DNA of 64,000 bases from Tuctoria greenei (lineage: Eukaryota > Streptophyta > Magnoliopsida > Poales > Poaceae): positions 287,381,560-287,445,559 of the forward strand of contig JAYESD010000001.1 in NCBI GenBank assembly GCA_036927565.1. Reading direction: 5' to 3'. The notes under the pieces were generated by a model that ran no database searches, was not told where the DNA came from, and saw nothing but the letters and a program-made list of their open reading frames with translations. A program made the translations under genes and the position numbers. This document shows positions 57,587 to 64,000 of the stretch, piece by piece (positions within the stretch are counted from its first letter, which is position 1; each line of letters begins with the position of its first letter).

Positions 57587-57933
57587 TTGTTTCTGCAGGC
57601 CTATTCCTCCGGTAGATCCAAATGGGTGCTAGACAGTGGATGCACCAACCACATGACCGGAGAAAGGAGGATGTTCGTGGAATATGAAGAAAACAAGGAC
57701 CCAAACGAAGGCATCTACTTCGGAGATAATAGTCAAGGAAGGGTGCTCGGTACCGGTAAAATAGCAATATCCTCTGAACACACTCTTTCTCATGTTTTAC
57801 ATGTTGAATCTTTAGATTATAACCTGCTGTCCATATCTCAATTATGTGACAAAGGTTATAATTGCTTGTTCACTAACGAGGGTGTGACCGTCTCAAGGAG
57901 GAGTGATGGTTTTGTTGCATTCAAGGGTATGTT
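57587..57933 (+). pseudogene. pol: Sirevirus pol start (protease), cut by CACTA E
   Basis: Protease motif VLDSGCTNHMTG followed by FGDNSQGRVLGTGKIAI and LLSISQLCDKGYNC, as in copy 1. The frame enters the CACTA terminal repeat at 57934 and soon ends. Confidence 0.9.
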
Positions 57934-58340
57934 CACTACAGGAATAACGGTCACTTACGTCGGCCAAAGCCGACGTAAGTAAGGCTTAAACCGACGTAAG
58001 TAACTTAATTACGTCGGTTTTCCCTTAATTACGTCGGCTTTCAGCCGACGTAGGCATTTGGACGTAATTAAGGTGACTTACGTCAGCCACCGACGTAAGT
58101 TATCTTAATTACGTCGGTCTGCGGAAGCCGACGTAAGTTAAGTGTCGAGATGGGCCTTGGGCTGGGCCTGAGGACTTACGTCGGCTTGGGCAGGCCGACG
58201 TAAGTAAAGTGCTGTAACTTACGTCGGCCAGGGCAAACCGACGTAAGTTTAGTGGTTTAACTTATGTCGGTATAGCCTGACCGACGTAAGTTAACCTGGG
58301 CTAACTTACGTCGGCCTGCCCATAGCCGACGTAAGTTAAG
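57934..58340. repeat. Subterminal repeats of element E
   Basis: About fifteen copies, both orientations, of the 12-base ACTTACGTCGGC motif, several as inverted pairs that can fold into short hairpins. This is the expected binding region of the element's DNA-binding protein. Confidence 0.85.
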
Positions 58341-58997
58341 TTTTCGAATTTTTTTTAAAAACAGAAACTGACTACCTCGCTCGATGGCGAGAACACAGAA
58401 CAAACAAATAATATCATACACAGCATAACAGTTTCAATATATAGTTCAAAACATCAACAACAACACAATTTGCAACAATCAACATCAACAACCACCGGGC
58501 TACACGCTAGCCCCTCCATTACCTCCGGGATCTTCTCGGCGCGTTCCGGATCCCTGCAAAAGAAACATAATCACTAGTAAGCATCAATGTCAACTCAGTG
58601 ATAACATAAGAGGCCAAGAACATCAGTGACAAAAGAAGGAAGCATGATGTAGTTTCAAATGAAGTAATGTACTATATCACTAGTTAAATGGAAGCACTAG
58701 CCTTTGTTAACTCAGTGAACATCAGTTTCGACATAAGAAGGAAACATCAGTGATAATCACTAGCCCTTTTGTTAAATGGAAGCACTGACAACTTATTCAC
58801 TATATACTAATCATTTCTACCATGGTCAAAAACTACTAAAGCTTGATTAGATACACTTAACTTCCTCACCACTATAGGAATCAATATCTGACAAGTCATC
58901 AAGATCTACCTCTATGTTGTACCTCCTTATCTCTCTATGTAAAATACTAAAATGGATACAACAATATTAAAGAGAGTTTGTCACCTGCTCTGGTGTC
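58341..58997. other. 3' non-coding part of element E with a duplicated last exon
   Basis: No gene apart from a second copy (58501-58556, minus strand) of the terminal coding exon found at 58998-59049; both encode GSGTRR..PGG.GGASV and a stop. Confidence 0.6.
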
Positions 58998-61352
58998 TAC
59001 ACGCTAGCCCCTCCACTGCCTCCGGGATCTCGACGCGTTCCGGAACCCTGCAAAAGAATCATAATTAGGATAAATTAGAAGTCCATAAAACAACTAGTCA
59101 ATAGTGTGAGTAACACATTTGCTAAATTAAATGTGATGCAAGTAACTTCTTTAACATAATGAAAAGGGAATGAAACTCCTAGGTATAGACAATATTACCT
59201 GCTCCGGTGTCTGCTGCGGCGGAAGCGTAGGAATCTCGATGTCCTGACCGCTTTGTCGAGCAAGAGCCTGCCATTGCAAGATATTAGCAAATATATGTTA
59301 TTAAGTGCTGTGAAATTTAACTACGGTACTTTAAATTACTTACCGCCATCGTTGCTTGCATCTGGTCCATCATTAAGGCCGTCCTCTGCTGCTCCTCCCT
59401 CGTCCTCTCCAGCTCTGCCTGAGTTTGCGTCAGCGACTCCCTCATGGCCTGGAGCTCCAGCTGGGTCTGCGAGAGACGACCACTGGTCCCAACGGTCGAA
59501 GCCTGCGACGATGAAGCGTCTCTCAAAGGTCGCGTCGACCTCGAGTCGACAACTCCATCAAAAATGGCAAACCTGCAAAAGAATGAAAACACTAAGCAGA
59601 AGATTAATTGAAAAAGAAATGAAACACACGAAGAACTCACCGTCCGTGGGCCTTCCCGCCTCCGCTTGCGTACGCGGCTTGGGGGTCGATCGGCGCGTTT
59701 TCCCAATCGTAACCCGCACCGTGTATCTTCGCGACCTCCTGCGCGTACTTTGTCTACAAAACAAATAAATCTTGTAAGCATGTCAATAATAGTATTAGTT
59801 ACAATGAAATTGATGAATTTCGAAAACTTACCAGTCGGTCGGCTGCGACCTGACTACACTGCCTTGGCTGAGAAGGGTCACTTCCCTTGTGACCTCTGTT
59901 CCAAACCTGGGTCGGGGTCGGCTCATGACCCATCTCTCGCTCCTGTACATCCGTGTTAGTGAGATAAATAATATATTAGGTACACATAAATAAAATAAAA
60001 AGGTACTTACCATGCGTTTAGCCAAGCGCAAGTAGCCGTCGCCGCCATAGTTGTGCTTGCCCTCGAACCCCATGCGGCACTGTCTAGCCTTCGTGGACTT
60101 GTTGATAAAAGCGTCGCTAGCCCAGTACCGACAGAGAGCTAAGTACGCCTCGATGTTACCCTGTAACAAGGAAATACTAACCTGCACATATTTCATTTTC
60201 ATCAACGCGGTTAACATACGTAGATATTGTAAATATTTAACAATATTAAAAACTTACCTCCGCATACTGCTCCTCTGTCAAGTAGGAGTCCGAGTCCTTC
60301 CTAGAGACACCCCTTTGCTGCTCCTGCTCCTGCTCCCGGGGGTGCCGCTTGTAATACGCGTTGACGGCCTGAATTCGGGCGTACGACAACGCCGCCGTCG
60401 TGAGCTTCCGAGCGTTGTAATGGAACACGCGTCTCGCGTGGTCCTCCATGCCCGATTCCTCTACTTGGTACCTCAGCTTTAAGCAAACGAATATTTAAGT
60501 GATATACAATTAAGAATTCAAACGAGTTGAAAAAACGAAACAGTTAAACTTACCATAAAATCATGCCACACGGCTCCCTGAGCTGTGCTGTGCACCGGGT
60601 GAGAGACCCGAGCGTAGTCATCCCACGACAGGGCAGGAAAACCGTCAATTACACCGGGGTAGTGCAACTTGACGATAGCACCGAGGACACTGTTAACCTG
60701 CCTGTGGTGCTTCTCGGCCCCCGTGAACGAGAAGTCGTACCAATATCTACAAAATATATTAAATCATTAAGTAAAGGAAAACAACATCTAATATTTAATA
60801 TACTATATACAGTATTTATACCTGTCTCCAACAGGACGGATCGTGGTCCGCTGAGTAGTAACCGGAGGAGGAGCCGCAAAGTGGGTCCTCCTCGTCCGTC
60901 GCCTCTGCTGCGACGCTGCCGCGTCCTGTGACCCTGAAGGCTCTGCGGACCCCCCGGAGCCTCCAGGAAGGCTAGTGGTAGAGAGCTGCCCAGGGAGGCT
61001 AGCGCTAGCCGGCTCCGAAGGGAGGCTAGCGCTAGAGGGCCCCCTAGCCTCTGAGTCGGGATCCTGTAGCGGCCCCCTAGCCTCTGACTCTGACTCTGAC
61101 TCAGAAGTCTCTGAGTCAGACTGCACAAAAGGAATGACTTTATTAATAATTAATAACAATTGCAATTTCCAAAATAACTTTATTGTAACTAAAGTTTACC
61201 TCTGGCCGCTGAAAGCACACGACAGCCGAGGGTGGAGCGTGTGCCAGAAAGAGCTCACATCGGCTAGAAAGGAACGAGCTCCCTGGGCAAGGGTCTGCTG
61301 GCGGCTCAAACCCTCTCACTGGCTTCCCCTTCCCCTTCCCCTTTGACGACAT
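58998..61352 (-). CDS. TNP1/Ptta-like protein gene of element E, multi-exon
   Basis: ATG 61352 (MSSKGKGKGKPVRGF). Exons inferred from GT-AG sites: 61352-61200, 61120-60822 (acidic SESESE run, Pro/Ser-rich, then RRRTRRTHF), 60746-60554 (YWYDFSFTGAEKHH, HPVHSTAQGAVWHDF), then exons at about 60480-60260 (ARRVFHYNARKLTTAALSYA), 60160-60010 (CRYWASDAFINKSTKARQ, Ptta-like domain), 59950-59830, 59755-59640, 59575-59345 (coiled coil LSQTQLELQAMRESLTQ), 59272-59197 and a last exon at 59051-58998 ending GGASV. The intermediate borders are approximate. All pieces are open. In described CACTA elements this class of protein binds subterminal motifs and assists transposition. Confidence 0.75.
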
Positions 61353-61430
61353 CCTATTGCAAGGAATAAATGATTAATATGCAAAGATAATATACAAAAT
61401 TAATGTTAAATTAGTGAATAAAACATTACT

Positions 61431-64000
61431 TCAAAATTCATCAACATCACGATCATGCACCCTACTCCTTAAACCAGCCCATCGATCTTCTTCTTGCGCA
61501 TATCGTTTTCGTTTGCGCAAATCAGCAGGTTCGACTATGTCATCGATATCTTCAGTTTCTGATTCTGATTCAGTTTCCGCTTCCGTGCCAGCCTCGATAT
61601 CTTGAGCGTCTCCAACTAAGTTATCGAGTCCTACACCGGGCTCGACTGAGAAGGAGTCTGGCAACTCTTCCTCTTGGTAGACACAATCAACCTCAGCTTC
61701 GTCGTGATAATCATCATCTTCTGGAGCGTATAACCGCTCACGAGGATTCACCTTATGTACCACCCACCAAGCTTTGAATTTATTGCATGGATAAGGTAGA
61801 TAGTACACTTGCTCTACTTGGTGTGCAAGAACTAATGAATCAAATCCTTTCAACCGTTCCTTGTGTTTTACTTCGACCATGCCAAATTCGTTTACTCGAA
61901 TTCCACAAATGGAATCGAACCATTCGCAGTCAAAGAATACCGCTCGAATTGGCTTGTTTGCAACAAAGGTGAATTCAAGGATTTTTTTAATAATCCCGTA
62001 GTACTGCGTTTCATGATCTTGCGAATCGATTGCCCTCATCACAACTCTGGTATTACATGTTGCCGCGAGAGGACGAAGAGATTCAAATTGAGTTGTACGG
62101 AATCGAAAGCCGTTGACGTCATATCAACCATAGCTTCTAACATTAACCACTCCACGGGATAGTTGTCGCAAATCTTCATGGACGTTGGCATCTTTTTGGC
62201 ACTGTCCAAGATATGGAGTTATTAGAAAACGTAAGCATTCTTAAGTTATAAGAAAACATTGTTAACATTGATTAGTTATCGAGAAAACGTTACATGATCT
62301 CGAAACCAGGAGAGAAAATTAGATCCCCCGTTTATTCCTTCCCGTCGAATATGTTCTATTTGCTTGCTCGTGGGTTGATGTCTATGTCTCCAGTTTTGCT
62401 TGTCGAACATACTACACGACAAAGAGAACCTCTTAGAATACATGTGTCGGAAAAGATGGTGAAAAGCATAAGTGTAGGAGAAACACTTACTTGAAATATT
62501 CATTCATTTCTTCCATATTAGCGTACATGTAGAAGAATGCAGCACGCCTTTCTTTTTCGCTAACATCATACGAAGTGTAACTACCAACAGTAGTGCCTCT
62601 TGTTGCAAAAATGGAGAGATCGCTATAAGGAGGTTGCTCATCTATATTGTATCGTATTACCGAAGTATTAACATTGTTTTCCTCTGCAAAATAAACACTT
62701 GAGAAGTATCCCACTTCCTTAAGAGTAAAAGCTTCAGCGATGCAACCTTCAACCCTTGCCCTGTTACCAACCATTGGTTTCAGATATCTAAGTGATCTTT
62801 CAATATGATACATCCACCTATATTGCACGGGACCGCCCACTTTCGCTTCAAATGGAAGATGAATTAAGAGATGTTGCATTGGATTGAAAAATCCCGAAGG
62901 AAAATTTTTTTCCATCTTACACAAAAGTACCGGAACCTCCTTTTCCAATTTAGTCATCATCTCTAGCGTGATTTCTTTAGCACAGAGTTGCCTATAGAAG
63001 TGGCTAAGCTCGGCTAACACCTTCCACACTGCATCGTCAAAATAGCCTCGAAACATAACAAGTAGAAGTCTTTCCATGATTATGTGATAATCATGACTCT
63101 TCAACCCAATGAGCTTTCCCGTTTTCACATTCACGGCTCGTCTCAGACTAGCTGCGTAACCATCTGGGAATTTCAACCTTTGCAACCATTCGAGAACTTC
63201 TTTTTTCTCTTTAGGTCGAAGACAGAAAGGAGCGCGTGGTTTACTATCATTTTCGGAGAGCTCAAGAGTTTGACGGTTACAAAGCTCGGCAAGATCCTTT
63301 CGAGCCTTTAAATTGTCTTTTGTTTTGCCCGTCATGTCCATGCATGTGCTTATGATACATTCGGCCATGTTACGCTCTTGATGCATAACATCAATGTTGT
63401 GCCTTAGAATCAACGACTTCACATACGATAACTCCCAAAGTCCACATATGTGAGTCCAATTGTGTTTGTCTCCGTAACCTTCAAAATATCCAGGACGACC
63501 TTCATCTGGCACCAATTTGTGCAACATATCAGATATTTCTGACCCGTCAAGATGTTTCGGTGGTCCTTTAGTGACAACGGTGTTCTTTTTGAAGACATTC
63601 CTCTGTTGTCTAAACAAGTGATTCGGAGGTAGCCAATGTCTATGACAATCGAAGTAAGATATCTTGCCTCCATGGGTAAGTCGAAAGCAATCGGTGTCCG
63701 AGGCACATATCGGACACGTCAACCGACCATGAGTGCTCCATCCAGAAAACATGCCGTATGCCGGAAAATCATGAACGGACCACAAATAAGCAACTCGGAG
63801 GTTGAATTTCTGTTTCTTGTAACAGTCGTACGCTTCGACTCCTGTCCACAACATTTTCAACTCTTCGATCAACGGTTTCAACATCACGTTGAGACGTGAC
63901 CCAGGATGATCTGGCCCAGGTACAATGAGGCTAAGAAACATAAACTCATTCTTCATGCAAAAGGTCGGCGGAAGATTGTACGGAATGACAAAGACGGGCC
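61431..64000 (-). CDS. TNP2-like CACTA transposase of element E (N-terminus outside window)
   Basis: Open from the window edge through 62487: YNLPPTFCMKNEFMFLSL and IVPGPDHPGSRLNV of the Transposase_21 domain, CPICASDTDCFRL, HNIDVMHQERNMAE, then the DUF4218-like region (FFNPMQHLLIHLPFEAKVGG, YRWMYHIERSLRYLKPMVGN) to MNEYFK. A GTAAGT donor follows at about 62492. A short exon (about 62403-62291, WRHRHQPTSKQIEHI and FLSWFRDHV) and a last exon (about 62213-61431) carry the DUF4216-like region (GYDVNGFRFRT, VFFDCEWFDS, QVEQVYYLPYP) and a basic end. No stop or frameshift is seen in these exons, so this transposase may be functional. Confidence 0.88.

Larger units (their letters stand above)
53588..57933 (+). 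mobile_element. Sirevirus-type Ty1/Copia, copy 2 (interrupted by CACTA E)
   Basis: 5' LTR, primer site, gag and the start of pol, all closely similar to copy 1. It is inserted in the gag of another Copia element (left flank TTAAT). At 57933 the protease/pre-integrase region is cut by CACTA element E; the rest should reappear beyond the window. Confidence 0.93.
57934..64000 (-). mobile_element. CACTA element E (one end outside window), genes apparently intact
   Basis: Terminal sequence CACTACAGGAATAACG at 57934 in the Sirevirus pol (GTT before it would be one target copy). The first 400 bases are packed with ACTTACGTCGGC / GCCGACGTAAGT subterminal repeats. Genes on the minus strand are a TNP2-like transposase (64000 to 61431) and a TNP1/Ptta-like gene (61352 to about 58998). 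Unlike A, B and C, the visible exons are open, so E is the best candidate for a recently active, possibly autonomous element here. Confidence 0.92.

Overview
This window is nuclear DNA of a flowering plant, most likely a grass. The evidence is the set of CACTA (En/Spm) elements with TNP2-type transposases, the Sirevirus-type Ty1/Copia elements, Stowaway and TAA/TTA-duplicating MITEs, a GC-rich intronless bHLH gene of grass-like composition, and a piece of plastid atpB carried in nuclear DNA. Almost everything is transposon, in several nested layers. I see only one ordinary host gene (a MYC-type bHLH factor, 37654-38457, minus strand) and one apparently intact captured host gene (a SUMO-conjugating-enzyme-like gene, 35608-36448, inside a transposon). 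I found no tRNA, rRNA or CRISPR array.

Layout. 1-8149: 3' part of a Sirevirus (end of gag, pol with a deleted piece of reverse transcriptase, an envelope-position ORF, a 1.57-kb 3' LTR). 8150-8655: an array of degenerate CGGACAAGTCCG-like palindromes. 8656-9806: a Gypsy-like solo LTR. 9921-12337: CACTA element D, an internally deleted member of the A/B family that carries an Argonaute PIWI fragment and a short SUMO-E2 3' end. 12527-31614: CACTA element A (plus orientation), split at 21110 by its sibling CACTA element B (21111-30219, minus orientation), with a perfect TCT target duplication. A and B each carry a TNP2-like transposase gene and a second gene that joins a TNP1/Ptta-like region to a ULP1-type (C48) cysteine protease domain. 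Because A and B face each other, they form an inverted repeat with arms of about 8.6 kb. 33337-37285: CACTA element C, of another family, with AAG target duplication, the C-terminal part of a transposase, and the five-exon SUMO E2-like gene.

37286-40941: the bHLH gene, a hAT-like element (38620-39476) about 160 bp upstream of its start codon, and two Stowaway MITEs. 40942-46658: a complete but decayed Copia element on the minus strand with both LTRs and a near-matching 5-bp target duplication. 46769-49950: the 3' half of another decayed Copia. 50074-50289: three 72-bp tandem units. 50291-52284: two ~1-kb LTRs head to head with no spacer. 52285-53587: gag of the right-hand one. 53588-57933: a second Sirevirus copy (5' LTR, primer site, gag, start of pol) inserted in that gag. 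57934-64000: a CACTA element E inserted in the Sirevirus protease region, running off the window, with apparently intact genes.

Order of events readable from nesting: Copia gag (52285-53587), then Sirevirus 2, then CACTA E; and CACTA A, then CACTA B. The theme that stands out is capture of host regulatory genes by CACTA elements: a SUMO-conjugating enzyme (open reading frame and all splice sites intact), an AGO1-clade Argonaute piece (broken), a plastid atpB piece, and a SUMO-protease-like domain that is part of the elements' own second gene. Functional consequences are inference and would need expression and small-RNA data.
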